A stretch of DNA of 64,000 nt from Dendrophyllia cribrosa (lineage: Eukaryota > Cnidaria > Anthozoa > Scleractinia > Dendrophylliidae), in contig JAJLRJ010000010.1 of NCBI GenBank assembly GCA_024195265.1, positions 21,456,284-21,520,283 of the forward strand. Reading direction: 5' to 3'. This document shows, piece after piece, positions 23,552 through 32,349 of this stretch. Made by a program: the position numbers and the translations under genes. The stretch's first letter is position 1. Every line of letters starts with the position of its first letter. Under the pieces are notes generated by a model. That model was not told where the DNA came from. It did no database searches and saw only the letters and a list, made by a program, of their open reading frames with translations.

Positions 23552-23667
23552 ATATATAATAATTCTATAGATAATCTTTTAAATAGTTTTACAAATGTGC
23601 GTTTAAATATAGTCGAGAATTCAAATAATCCAATCATGGATCCTTCGAACTATAACTATGAAAAGAA

Positions 23668-23928
23668 TTAATTTTGTGTGTAATTTGGATTATTTTTTTG
23701 TGTTATGTTGATGATTCGTTGCATTATATTGTTGACATTTACATTCTTCATATGCTTTTTTGTTTTCAAGTGACACCATTTCCCTGCAAGTGTATAATTT
23801 TTATCATTTTTACAAACATTACAATACCACTCTTTATTTAACATACATAAGGTTTTATGTTTTTTTAGTTCTTCTGTTGTGAAAACTTTTGGTCTACCGC
23901 GACCTCTCTTAACATTTTGATTTTCCAT
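23668..23928 (-). CDS. Small AT-hook and zinc-finger protein
   Basis: 86 residues. An AT-hook core (RGRGRPK) is at residues 8-14, binding the minor groove of A/T-rich DNA in known proteins. A finger of Cys36, Cys39, His53 and His59 follows (WYCNVC...WCHLKTKKH). The start ATG follows a TATATAT run, like other genes in the element. It probably binds DNA, for example the A/T-rich promoters or termini; that role is an inference. It lies just upstream (transcriptionally) of the polymerase gene and could be co-expressed with it. Confidence 0.7.
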   Translation of the reverse strand: MENQNVKRGRGRPKVFTTEELKKHKTLCMLNKEWYCNVCKNDKNYTLAGKWCHLKTKKHMKNVNVNNIMQRIINITQKNNPNYTQN

Positions 23929-24186
23929 ATATAATACTATACTATAGATATTATTTTAAATAGTTTCATAATAGTGCGGATAATATTGGTCAAGAATTAT
24001 ATATTTTGCATTATTGCGTAATAGTCAGAAACATTAATATTTTTGGCTTCCAATGAATAGCGAATGCAAAGATATAAATATCTCAGAAATTTCTGGGATA
24101 CTTGTAAATAGTAACATCTCTTTAAAACAATTTTGTATATCCCTTTAAATCCCTGATTAGTGTTCTAATGTTACTGATTGTATTTT

Positions 24187-24573
24187 TTAAACCCATGTGC
24201 CCTGGATCAGATGAATATTTCTACATCTTTCCAAATCCGCGTTGCTGCTTGTTTTTGTTGTGCTAGATATACTATTTTCTTGTTTGAGATATTCGACATT
24301 ATCAACTTTGGTTTGTTTCAACACATTACATTCATCATCGTATCTATTGTTTTCTATCTCATTGCAGATAATATTCAATAACTGTTTCAATGTTATATCT
24401 TCATCAATTTCATGTATTTTTTTATGATAAAGTTTCAATAATTTCTTTTTATATTGTAACAGATCCAATCTACGCTCATTATCATATATTTTATCATGAA
24501 GATTGTCTATTTCATCTTCACATTCCTGAATTTGAAAATTTATTTTTTTGATATATTTCTCAATGCCACTCAT
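24187..24573 (-). CDS. Coiled-coil protein of unknown function
   Basis: 128 residues. The first 75 are a strongly charged heptad-like helix with regular I/L/Y positions (IEKYIKKINFQIQECEDEID), predicted coiled coil. The tail is serine/threonine-rich. No known family was recognised. It lies directly downstream of the integrase gene on the same strand with a gap of about 12 bases. Confidence 0.6.
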   Translation of the reverse strand: MSGIEKYIKKINFQIQECEDEIDNLHDKIYDNERRLDLLQYKKKLLKLYHKKIHEIDEDITLKQLLNIICNEIENNRYDDECNVLKQTKVDNVEYLKQENSISSTTKTSSNADLERCRNIHLIQGTWV

Positions 24574-24585
24574 GATACATATATG

Positions 24586-25530
24586 TTAGATATTTTTGAC
24601 ATCTTTTAACGGTATCCATGAATTAAATTCTTTTGGATAACCAGACCATGATACCAAAGCTTGTTTTTTCTTGTAATCCCTCCTAATGACTTTGCCAATT
24701 CTGAATACATCCTGTTTTGCTAATTGTAATTCAGGTTCATAAAATGACCCTTCTATTGATTCATTATTAAGATCCTTTAACTTATATGTAATAGGGTTTG
24801 TGTATTGGATTTTATCAACTGTGAATACCTCTTCAGTCCAATTACTTGTATATCCTTTATCAAATACCTTTCTTTTATACTTTGAAATTCTAACCTTATC
24901 ACCAACTTTGAATTTTACTTTTGATGATGATGGTTCCATATCACCATATAAAGTGAGATATACACTTCCCTCGTTCTTTTTATTTACTTCTGCCGGTTTC
25001 ATTTTGATGCTTGAATGCTTTGTACTGTTGTATTCATTTAATAGTTTTGGTAACATGTCTAAATATTGTGTTGTATTTTGAGCTGTAAATTGTTTCCACA
25101 TTTTAGATTTTAATGTTCTGTTAAATCTCTCAATAACAACAGCTTTACCTTCATTGAAAGTAGAATACATCTCAATATTATTTTTCTTTAGCCAGTCTTT
25201 GAAAGTTTTATTATAGAATTCAGATCCTTGATCTACCCATAAATATTTCGGTTTTCTTTTATACTTTTTAATAACATCATCAAATGATTCAGTAATTGTA
25301 TTACCGGTTTTATTTTTAATGGGAATGCTCCAAGCAAATTTTGAAAACACATCAATGATGTTTAACAAATATTTATATCCTTTATTCCATTTTGAAAACT
25401 TCTGCATTTCTACAAGGTCAGCGCTCCAAATATCATCTATTCCATTAACAATAACTCTTCTTGTTTTAAATTTTCGTTTGATTGGCTTATGTAGTTCATT
25501 TGCAAGGAGTTCAGCCCAATCATTACTCAA
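24586..25530 (-). CDS. int: Retroviral-type integrase with C-terminal chromodomain
   Basis: 314 residues. The rve core has Asp38 (WSADLVEM), Asp100 (LWVDQGSEF) and Glu134 (VVIERFNRTLK), giving the DDE catalytic triad that joins element ends to target DNA. An SH3-like region follows (KFKVGDKVRISKYKR). Residues about 274-312 form a chromodomain (IGKVIRRDYKKKQALVSWSGY), which in retroelements steers integration toward marked chromatin. No N-terminal HHCC finger is present in this frame. The start overlaps the end of the PLA2 gene by 8 bp, so the two are tightly packed. The GATATA duplication at the element ends is the product expected from this enzyme class. Confidence 0.95.
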   Translation of the reverse strand: MSNDWAELLANELHKPIKRKFKTRRVIVNGIDDIWSADLVEMQKFSKWNKGYKYLLNIIDVFSKFAWSIPIKNKTGNTITESFDDVIKKYKRKPKYLWVDQGSEFYNKTFKDWLKKNNIEMYSTFNEGKAVVIERFNRTLKSKMWKQFTAQNTTQYLDMLPKLLNEYNSTKHSSIKMKPAEVNKKNEGSVYLTLYGDMEPSSSKVKFKVGDKVRISKYKRKVFDKGYTSNWTEEVFTVDKIQYTNPITYKLKDLNNESIEGSFYEPELQLAKQDVFRIGKVIRRDYKKKQALVSWSGYPKEFNSWIPLKDVKNI

Positions 25531-26134
25531 CTCCTTTTACGTTTTTTGACTTCCTTTTTTGTTTAATACCGAGACCTAGTTTTTGTTTGGTATTAATTAA
25601 GAATCTAGCAGTCTGACCCCATTTAGGCATCTCACCGTAAGGTATTTCGTCTAATGATTTAACCATTTTCTTATCACAATCTCCCTTGTTTCTGCCCATA
25701 TCGTAGCAAATATCGTGATGAGCTGATATTTCATCCACTTTATTGTAAGGTTGAACATACCATTTTGTTACCTCACCAGTATCCTTATCATATTCTAACT
25801 GTTCATCTAATGGGTTATATGGGCCCATGTATTTGTAACTACCTGGTGTCCATCCCCCTTTTGGCTTAGGTAACATACCAATCATTTTATGAATGTCAAT
25901 TCCACTACCTTTATTTAATGGATCTAGTTTCTTACTAATGTCTGAAGTTAAACTGTCAAGCGCTTGATCCAAATATTTATCAGCCATTCCTTTAATCTTT
26001 CGTTTTACAAAATTAGATTTAATAGCTTTTGATGCTCCGATTCTTCCTAAATTATAGAGACCTTTTATACCAGATTTAAGAGCAATTTCACCAAGACTGT
26101 GACTACCTTCTATATCTAAAAATCCGCCAGCCAT
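25523..26134 (-). CDS. Phospholipase A2-domain virion-type protein
   Basis: 203 residues. An N-terminal amphipathic region is followed by a Ca-loop-like YMGPYNPL (about 102-109) and the catalytic HHDICYDMG (139-147, with the His-Asp pair at 140-141), plus a Cys at 153. This arrangement is that of the viral PLA2 fold known from parvovirus capsid N termini, where it disrupts endosomal membrane; here that role is inferred. The final 25 residues are very basic (KQKRKSKN). It overlaps the integrase start by 8 bp and follows the 52-residue Cys-rich gene on the same strand. Confidence 0.85.
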   Translation of the reverse strand: MAGGFLDIEGSHSLGEIALKSGIKGLYNLGRIGASKAIKSNFVKRKIKGMADKYLDQALDSLTSDISKKLDPLNKGSGIDIHKMIGMLPKPKGGWTPGSYKYMGPYNPLDEQLEYDKDTGEVTKWYVQPYNKVDEISAHHDICYDMGRNKGDCDKKMVKSLDEIPYGEMPKWGQTARFLINTKQKLGLGIKQKRKSKNVKGVE

Positions 26135-26148
26135 CTCTGACTGGCTAT

Positions 26149-26307
26149 TTAGTTTCCCCCATTTTTTACAAATTTACTCTTTGTTATACCACATTCTTCA
26201 CATTTGCATTTCATTATGGTGCGTCCATTTTTAGTTTTCATATAACTTTCACTTCCTGGCACACATTCAGTGTCCTTTCCTTGTTTTACACAATAACTTT
26301 TTACCAT
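26149..26307 (-). CDS. 52-residue cysteine-rich protein (DUF5679-like)
   Basis: Below the length of most gene tracks but well supported: ATG right after TATATAA, then YCVKQGK, a KNGR core, CKCEECG and a KFVKNGG tail. Cys6, Cys15, Cys34, Cys36 and Cys39 could form a small zinc ribbon. The C-x-K / TKNGR / CxxCG / KFV pattern matches my recollection of DUF5679, a short domain seen in several large DNA viruses and virus-like elements. Function unknown. It lies between the protease and the PLA2 gene, same strand. Confidence 0.65.
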   Translation of the reverse strand: MVKSYCVKQGKDTECVPGSESYMKTKNGRTIMKCKCEECGITKSKFVKNGGN

Positions 26308-26320
26308 TTATATAATATAA

Positions 26321-26680
26321 TTAGATATTTTTTAAATAGTTTTCAATAAATCGTTCATTATACTGTTGGTTATTTAATTTGAATACTTTTATACAATCAT
26401 AAAATGATTTTTTATAAATGTTATCCAAAAAATATAAACAATAATATCCACATCTAACTGATTTGATATCCTGGATAGGATAACCATAATTGTATATATA
26501 CTTCAATTTCAATTTTTTAGCATAATCAACCAAGTTCTGTGGTGGAGGTAACGAAAAACTATCAAAGTAATATATAGTCTTATCATTCATATTATTATAA
26601 TGTGCTACCCAATGTGTACCAGGACCTATTTTATCATCAAGATTAATGATACAAGATCCTATTTTGTGGATATGATCCAA
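26321..26680 (-). CDS. pro: Adenain-like cysteine protease (catalytic part)
   Basis: Matures virion proteins in adenovirus-type systems. His23 (GPGTHWVAH), Asp40 (YYFDSF), Gln70 and Cys77 (QDIKSVRCGYYC) make the expected triad plus oxyanion Gln. The frame shown opens at a TTG. Upstream in the same frame the sequence stays open to about 26880 and looks coding (IPLSNIDLLKW, then SRDSL), as expected for the protease N terminus, but it contains no ATG and overlaps the end of the 113-residue frame in a different register. So either the start was lost, the N terminus depends on another event, or there is an indel in the A-rich stretch near 26850-26880. Confidence 0.85.
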   Translation of the reverse strand: MDHIHKIGSCIINLDDKIGPGTHWVAHYNNMNDKTIYYFDSFSLPPPQNLVDYAKKLKLKYIYNYGYPIQDIKSVRCGYYCLYFLDNIYKKSFYDCIKVFKLNNQQYNERFIENYLKNI

Positions 26681-26837
26681 ACTATCTCTCGAATAAATAC
26701 CATTAAAATTGGTTATTTTTAAATATTTAATCCATTTTAATAAATCGATATTTGAAAGAGGAATATCTCTGAACTTTGGTTTTACAGGATATCTCCTAGA
26801 ATTGGTATTCCTAACTTTGTAAAGGGACTGTTTTTGC

Positions 26838-27158
26838 CTAGTAATAGGCCCTCTCCCTTTTTTGTTTTTGTTTTGACTTTTTTTTTGCTCCCATACCTAT
26901 AGTATTTGAGGGCCAGTTTCCATAAAATGGTGGCGGATAATAAGGCATCATCATTCCAGGTTTAGGTGAAACTGTTAATCCAGATGCTTTCTTTTTTGGT
27001 ACACTTAAACCCTTTCCTGTTAATGCATTCAACAACATTGGAATACCAATAGATGCTAGGAGCGTCCCCAAAAAACCACCTCTTTGCTTTTGTGATGGTT
27101 GAATGAATACTTGTCCTCCATTTTGAATAGCAGCTAAAATGTCTTGTTTTTGTTTTTT
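26838..27158 (-). pseudogene. Virion-associated protein, C-terminal fragment (gene interrupted by insertion)
   Basis: Residues after the insertion boundary read KKQKQDILAAIQNGG, then a glycine-rich hydrophobic stretch (GGFLGTLLASIGIPMLL), a proline/tyrosine-rich linker (MMPYYPPPFYG) and a very basic tail (KKKSKQKQKRER). The apparent start (MRAMR) of this frame lies in inserted Helentron-like DNA and is not native. The other half is at 29303-29761. The hydrophobic-plus-basic build resembles adenovirus core/membrane-active virion proteins, but that is only analogy. Confidence 0.75.
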
Positions 27159-27262
27159 ACTTATGCGCATAGCGCGCATAAGGTAAGGTTCCGGCTTCGT
27201 TTTTCTTGTTACTTATGCGCATAGCGCGCATAAGGTAAGGTTCCGGCTTCGTTTTTCTTGTT
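27159..27262 (+). repeat. Two copies of the 52-bp 5' terminal module
   Basis: Each starts ACTTATGCGCATAGCGCGCA, continues AAGGTAAGGTTCCGGCTTCG and ends TTTTTCTTGTT. They are identical in the window. Confidence 0.95.
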
Positions 27263-28283
27263 ATTATTTTTATTATTATTATTTTTATTTTTTGTGTCAA
27301 GATTTTGCATGCAAATTTATGCACGCATATTTTAGTGACCGGGTCCTCGGGTCACCAACATTCTACAAAAATGGCTGCCGCGCTCGGCATGTGCTTGGTT
27401 TTTAAACCCGTAGTTTCGTGTCATCGGATTAATAACTCACATTTAAAATATTCAAAATGGAAAGAGAAAGCTTTAAGGAATACCCAAAGCCGCTATAGTG
27501 GAGAAAAAGGAGACCTTTTAGCAACTAATCTTGCTTCAAGGAAATTCATACGCTTTTATCAGTGTGGGGCGATCAAAACCGAAGAAGCAGAGTTTTAAAG
27601 AATTTTCAAACAGACGAGGGACTTTACCGTAAAAGAAATTACAAATTTTGGTGAGAATTTATGTTGATATCAATTTGTGATTCACTTTTTCTTTGTGTTC
27701 TGGTTAGTTTTGGAGAAATATTTATTAAACATGTTAAAATTCAATCGTAATGACATCTGATATTATGTAAACAAAACAAGACTTAATTTTATACCTGTAG
27801 TTCTAACTTCACACGCGTCGCCTAATACGCAAAGATGTCTGTGTATGTTTTGCAATTTTCATTTCCAAATCAGTTTCTAGGGCAATTTCCGATACAACTG
27901 GTGTATTTTATTCGAAAATTAGTCATACTTTTAGTCTAGACCGAGTAAAAGTTTTTGTGCACGGTCGCGTAATTCTGTTATTGAGATTCACTAAAATTGA
28001 AAAAATAGCCCGGTCGTTTGCTGATTTCATTGCTTTTAAAAGTAGTCTTTTCAAATGTAACAGAAAGAAGTCACGGTTTGGGAAATAAAAGACGAGTGTG
28101 TATTTGATCGGGAATCAATAAATTAAATATTCAAAGCGAGTACAGAAAACGTGTTTTAGCGTGTTCTTTAGTGTGTCACGCAAAATTCGTTGAGGGGGGA
28201 GGGATGCGTGACCAGTTTAAAATAAACTGTATAACTTTCTTATGCAAGCGCATAAGTACAGGCTACCAGTGTAGCCTCTTGTT
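27263..28283 (+). repeat. Helentron-like unit A (about 1020 bp)
   Basis: Almost identical to 28284-29302, with single-base differences such as TGATATTATG versus TGACTATTATG. Contains the ATGGCTGCCGCGCTCGGC frame and ends AGGCTACCAGTGTAGCCTCT plus TGTT. Confidence 0.95.
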
Positions 28284-29302
28284 ATTTTTATTATTATTAT
28301 TTTTATTTTTTGTGTCAAGATTTTGCATGCAAATTTATGCACGCATATTTTAGTGACCGGGTCCTCGGGTCACCAACATTCTACAAAAATGGCTGCCGCG
28401 CTCGGCATGTGCTTGGTTTTTAAACCCGTAGTTTCGTGTCATCGGATTAATAACTCACATTTAAAATATTCAAAATGGAAAGAGAAAGCTTTAAGGAATA
28501 CCCAAAGCCGCTATAGTGGAGAAAAAGGAGACCTTTTAGCAACTAATCTTGCTTCAAGGAAATTCATACGCTTTTATCAGTGTGGGGCGATCAAAACCGA
28601 AGAAGCAGAGTTTTAAAGAATTTTCAAACAGACGAGGGACTTTACCGTAAAAGAAATTACAAATTTTGGTGAGAATTTATGTTGATATCAATTTGTGATT
28701 CACTTTTTCTTTGTGTTCTGGTTAGTTTTGGAGAAATATTTATTAAACATGTTAAAATTCAATCGTAATGACATCTGACTATTATGTAAACAAAACAAGA
28801 CTTAATTTTATACCTGTAGTTCTAACTTCACACGCGTCGCCTAATACGCAAAGATGTCTGTGTATGTTTTGCAATTTTCATTTCCAAATCAGTTTCTAGG
28901 GCAATTTCCGATACAACTGGTGTATTTTATTCGAAAATTAGTCATACTTTTAGTCTAGACCGAGTAAAAGTTTTTGTGCACGGTCGCGTAATTCTGTTAT
29001 TGAGATTCACTAAAATTGAAAAAATAGCCCGGTCGTTTGCTGATTTCATTGCTTTTAAAAGTAGTCTTTTCAAATGTAACAGAAAGAAGTCACGGTTTGG
29101 GAAATAAAAGACGAGTGTGTATTTGATCGGGAATCAATAAATTAAATATTCAAAGCGAGTACAGAAAACGTGTTTTAGCGTGTTCTTTAGTGTGTCACGC
29201 AAAATTCGTTGAGGGGGGAGGGATGCGTGACCCATTTAAAATAAACTGTATAACTTTCTTGTGCAAGCGCATAAGTACAGGCTACCAGTGTAGCCTCTTG
29301 TT
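28284..29302 (+). repeat. Helentron-like unit B (about 1020 bp)
   Basis: Second tandem unit, period about 1018 relative to unit A. It follows unit A without the 52-bp 5' module between them. Confidence 0.95.
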
Positions 29303-29761
29303 AGTTAAAAGGTGTTTATACTTAATCAATTGCTGTATTTTTGAATCTGGTATTAAGAAACCACCAGATTGAATACCTTTTCCAAAAATTTTATCTATTC
29401 GCAAAGATCCGAGAGCAGATAAAGCCCCTGTAGCTAAAGCTGGTACCGCTTTTGATGCTAATTTGGTGGCCATTGGAAGCATTTTTGTCCCAAGTGAAAT
29501 TAAACTAGACCATAAAGAACCGCCATATTTAACTGATTTTCTAATCTGTGTTTTTGAAATCTTAATATCTACACCAACTCCATTTTTTATCGCTTTTTTG
29601 ATTTTATTTATCTGTGTTTTAGTTAAATTCAGTCCATCGCTTCCCATCAACTCATTTTTAGCTAATCGAATTGTTATTGGTGAATTTGTTTCATATGCTT
29701 TTGCTAATTTTTGTTTTTGTCCTTGAGATAATTTCACACCATATTCATAATAAGTTGTCAT
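29303..29761 (-). pseudogene. Virion-associated protein, N-terminal fragment (gene interrupted by insertion)
   Basis: Starts MTTYYEYGVKLSQGQKQKLA. It contains two KTQ/K-rich helical segments (LTKTQINKIKKAIKNG, then KTQIRKSVKYGG) followed by a hydrophobic LWSSLISLGTKMLPMATKL stretch, then a second GG segment, and runs into the Helentron-like DNA at 29302. The C-terminal fragment at 26838-27158 begins with a similar KKQKQDILAAIQNGG-plus-hydrophobic unit, so the intact protein would hold two related units. Function is probably virion assembly or membrane interaction (inference from position beside the capsid gene). Confidence 0.75.
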
Positions 29762-29850
29762 ATTTTGTATATAATATATGTTATATAATTTTGATAATTA
29801 CAAAACATGTTTAATTAAAAAACTATAAATATTGTAACAACATAATTAAT

Positions 29851-31161
29851 TTATGCTTTAATAAGTAGTTTACCACTGCTTGTGTATAATTCGATCTCTT
29901 TTTCATGAAGAACAAGAGCATTCAAAGAGTAGTTAGTTGCATTTGCTCCATTAAGTTCATATCGGAAAGTCAACGATACAATAGAATCTTTTGTGTCTTC
30001 CTCTTGATTTCTTAGGTCGAAATAAATCATTCCAAACAAATTTCTGAAATTACTTCTATCAATTAATGACCCACTAAGAAAGTCATTGTAAGCAGAACTA
30101 TAGCTCATAAGTGTTCTGTATAATCTACTCTCTTCATTAGCTGACAATTCAAGTTGAGGATAATATATGCTATTATTCATTTCAAGCTGAGCTTTACTGA
30201 AAACTCTGTTATTTGCACCTATACTGAATGTCTTGAATGTAAATATATTAGCTTCTTGATTATTATATGAAGCTGTTGGATTCACCCATAGAAAAACATG
30301 TCTTGGTCTTCTTATACCTGTACTAATTCTGAAAAATGAACTCACAGCCGCAGTTTGATTTATTTCATAATGCTCTCTCAAGTATATCCAAGTTTTTGGT
30401 TTCAGATAGTTTTCCAGATATTGACGCATACCACTACCATTGAAAATAAGTTTAGGGCACCATAATCTGAATTTAGTCATCAAAACTTTTGAATCAGGAG
30501 CAGTATTGCTACGAAATATAATATTGTTATCATTTTCCAATCGGATTAAAATGTTCATTTTTATATTTGGATGAAGATTCTTTTTGAATGCAGCAAAATA
30601 CGAATATATATTCAATGGGATAGATATTTTGTTCTCACTGCCTGCGTCTGTAAGAATTTTTCGCGTCGCGAATCCTTGGTTGTAGAATGCTTGAACTGTT
30701 CTAGGCTCAGCTGTTCCAGTCGAAGTATCTAAATAAAAGAAATTGTCTTTAGCAACTGTATTGGCATATTCTTTAGTGTATTTTAAAAGTGATAGAACAT
30801 TCGATGATTCATTGGCTTTTGTGTTGTTATATACACTTATACCATTACATTCAACTTGTATTTCTCTGATGAAGGTGTTACCGTTTGTTGTTGTACAAAA
30901 TAAATTTCCATTTCCCACTCCGGCGCCGATACCAGCTCCATCTTGATCTTGATCTAACTGAAGAAGCTTGAAATTGACTTCAATATATGCATTATACCAG
31001 TCTATTGGGTTAGCCTCTGAGCTATTATCTATTACAAACATGTAATTATCTTTTGTTTGTCGATTATTTGCCCCAATATTAGCATTCAAAGGTGTTTGTA
31101 AATCATAATATGCATATTCATATCTTTTAACAAATTCTGGACTTCGAAAATTTCCGTTCAT
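29851..31161 (-). CDS. mcp: Major capsid protein (double jelly-roll type)
   Basis: 436 residues from the ATG at 31161, chosen because it follows TATAT and gives MNGNFRSPEF; the frame is open further upstream to 31260 without support. Landmarks are NPIDWYNAYIEVNFKLL, FIREIQVECNG, SNVLSLLKYTKEYA, FFYLDTSTGTAEPR, ISIPLNIYSYFAAF and FRYELNGANATNYSLNAL. These correspond to the capsid protein of Polintons, known to adopt the hexon-like double jelly roll that builds an icosahedral shell. Length is a little under the usual 450-600. The frame is intact. The large size, multiple beta-like segments and location between other virion genes support the call. Confidence 0.85.
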   Translation of the reverse strand: MNGNFRSPEFVKRYEYAYYDLQTPLNANIGANNRQTKDNYMFVIDNSSEANPIDWYNAYIEVNFKLLQLDQDQDGAGIGAGVGNGNLFCTTTNGNTFIREIQVECNGISVYNNTKANESSNVLSLLKYTKEYANTVAKDNFFYLDTSTGTAEPRTVQAFYNQGFATRKILTDAGSENKISIPLNIYSYFAAFKKNLHPNIKMNILIRLENDNNIIFRSNTAPDSKVLMTKFRLWCPKLIFNGSGMRQYLENYLKPKTWIYLREHYEINQTAAVSSFFRISTGIRRPRHVFLWVNPTASYNNQEANIFTFKTFSIGANNRVFSKAQLEMNNSIYYPQLELSANEESRLYRTLMSYSSAYNDFLSGSLIDRSNFRNLFGMIYFDLRNQEEDTKDSIVSLTFRYELNGANATNYSLNALVLHEKEIELYTSSGKLLIKA

Positions 31162-31189
31162 ATATATTATTAGTTTAGATAAAAAATCA

Positions 31190-31561
31190 TTATAATAGTA
31201 AATCATTATAAACATCTTTAATATATTGATATTTGTCAGTATCTTGAGCCTGTTGCTCATTTTCTTTTTGTAAAAGTTTGATTATTTCATCACCTTTTGT
31301 TTCATTCGTTATTTTTGGCTCGTTTGTTTTATCACTAAATTTATTGTAAATTTTGTCACCAATAAGCTGACCTGTTTTTTCACCTATTTTTTCCGACCCC
31401 TTTTCTATCAACTTTTCAGCACCCTTTTTAGCAAGTTGTTTAGCTGTTTTGCTTGCAAGTTTTGAAGCTATCTTACTTCCAACATTTTTGAAAACATCAA
31501 ATATTCCTTCACCTTGAATAATGTAATCTCCAGTATCTGGATCTCTTTCTCTTCGTTCCAT
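31190..31561 (-). CDS. Amphipathic virion-type small protein
   Basis: 123 residues. After a charged start (MERRERDPDTGDYIIQGEG) comes IFDVFKNVGSKIASKLASKT, then repeated GAEKLIEKGSEKIGEK amphipathic helix and a Q/N-rich end. The alternating small/hydrophobic and lysine pattern is that of membrane-active virion peptides such as adenovirus protein VI N termini (analogy only). It lies between the capsid and penton-like genes, same strand, with a TATATAG just before the ATG. Confidence 0.6.
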   Translation of the reverse strand: MERRERDPDTGDYIIQGEGIFDVFKNVGSKIASKLASKTAKQLAKKGAEKLIEKGSEKIGEKTGQLIGDKIYNKFSDKTNEPKITNETKGDEIIKLLQKENEQQAQDTDKYQYIKDVYNDLLL

Positions 31562-31583
31562 CTATATAGTGAGTGTATATAAA

Positions 31584-32345
31584 TTAAGCTTCTTTTATCA
31601 CAACGGTTAAATATATATCAATTCCATTTAAGTCAACCTCCCTGTTTTCGTCGTCTGTGATATAAAAAGTAACTTCAGATAGTACTTTTGTATTTATTTT
31701 ATTCCAAAGATAATTCATTGGTTGTATTTCAAATGGTAGAGATCTTGTTTTTGTATTCGTTGAGAAGGTAAAAAGCACGTCTGATAACCTTCCTGAAACG
31801 ATTGAATTACTTAGTAGAGAAGTTCTTATGTATAAGTTATCAATACTGTTGCTGATATTAGGAAATTGGGGTCCATAAGAACTCACTTTCAATATCCCTG
31901 TTTTATCGAAACCCAGCAAATCTGCAAAGTTTCCGCTATTCTTGAAATCAATCCAATAGTTTTCATCCAACTTTATGAAAACCTTATATGTTGTAAGGTC
32001 AAATAATATATCAATTCCATAAGTCTCCTTTTGCATGAGTTTTCCAATTTCATTGTGAATATATTGATTTATATCATCATAGTCATAAATACCTGGTGGG
32101 AATGTTATTGTTTGCCAAGAAGTGCCTTTGTTTTTTGAGATCTTTAATTGGTTGTTATAATATTCTGGTCGTATGTTATGCCAACTTGCAGTCATACTGA
32201 GATGATCTAATGCCATATAGTATTGTTTGTTGTCATCTAAAATTAATTCAGGAATGAACTTTGTAGTGAAATTACCTGGTTTATTATTTTGGTTTTGTTT
32301 TTTAGCATCTATTGATTTGAAAACTAAAACTCTATTTACATCCAT
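31584..32345 (-). CDS. Minor capsid (penton-like, single jelly-roll) protein
   Basis: 253 residues. Begins MDVNRVLVFKSIDAKKQNQN and contains LDDNKQYYMALDHLSM, TFPPGIYDYDDINQYIHNEI and a C-terminal DENREVDLNGIDIYLTVVI. This set matches the minor capsid/penton protein of Polintons, which occupies icosahedral vertices. The gene is intact, 22 bp from the next gene downstream and a few bases from the 32350 gene upstream, as expected for a virion gene block. Confidence 0.8.
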   Translation of the reverse strand: MDVNRVLVFKSIDAKKQNQNNKPGNFTTKFIPELILDDNKQYYMALDHLSMTASWHNIRPEYYNNQLKISKNKGTSWQTITFPPGIYDYDDINQYIHNEIGKLMQKETYGIDILFDLTTYKVFIKLDENYWIDFKNSGNFADLLGFDKTGILKVSSYGPQFPNISNSIDNLYIRTSLLSNSIVSGRLSDVLFTFSTNTKTRSLPFEIQPMNYLWNKINTKVLSEVTFYITDDENREVDLNGIDIYLTVVIKEA

Positions 32346-32349
32346 TATA

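Larger units (their letters stand above)
27159..29302 (+). mobile_element. Tandem Helentron-like insertion in a Polinton gene
   Basis: Starts ACTTATGCGCATAGCGCGCATAAGG and ends with hairpin AGGCTACCAGTGTAGCCT plus CTTGTT. It comprises two copies of a 52-bp 5' module (27159-27262) followed by two nearly identical units of about 1020 bp (27263-28283, 28284-29302). Every module ends in CTTGTT and the next begins with A. It splits one Polinton gene without loss, since the two sides resume the same reading frame apart from the T^T site. No transposition protein is encoded. Confidence 0.85.

Noticed and set aside
27305..28616. Two identical 97-codon frames in the Helentron-like units
   Set aside because: They are duplicates of one transposon unit. 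The older copy at 18745 diverges by indels, so protein-level selection is unlikely.
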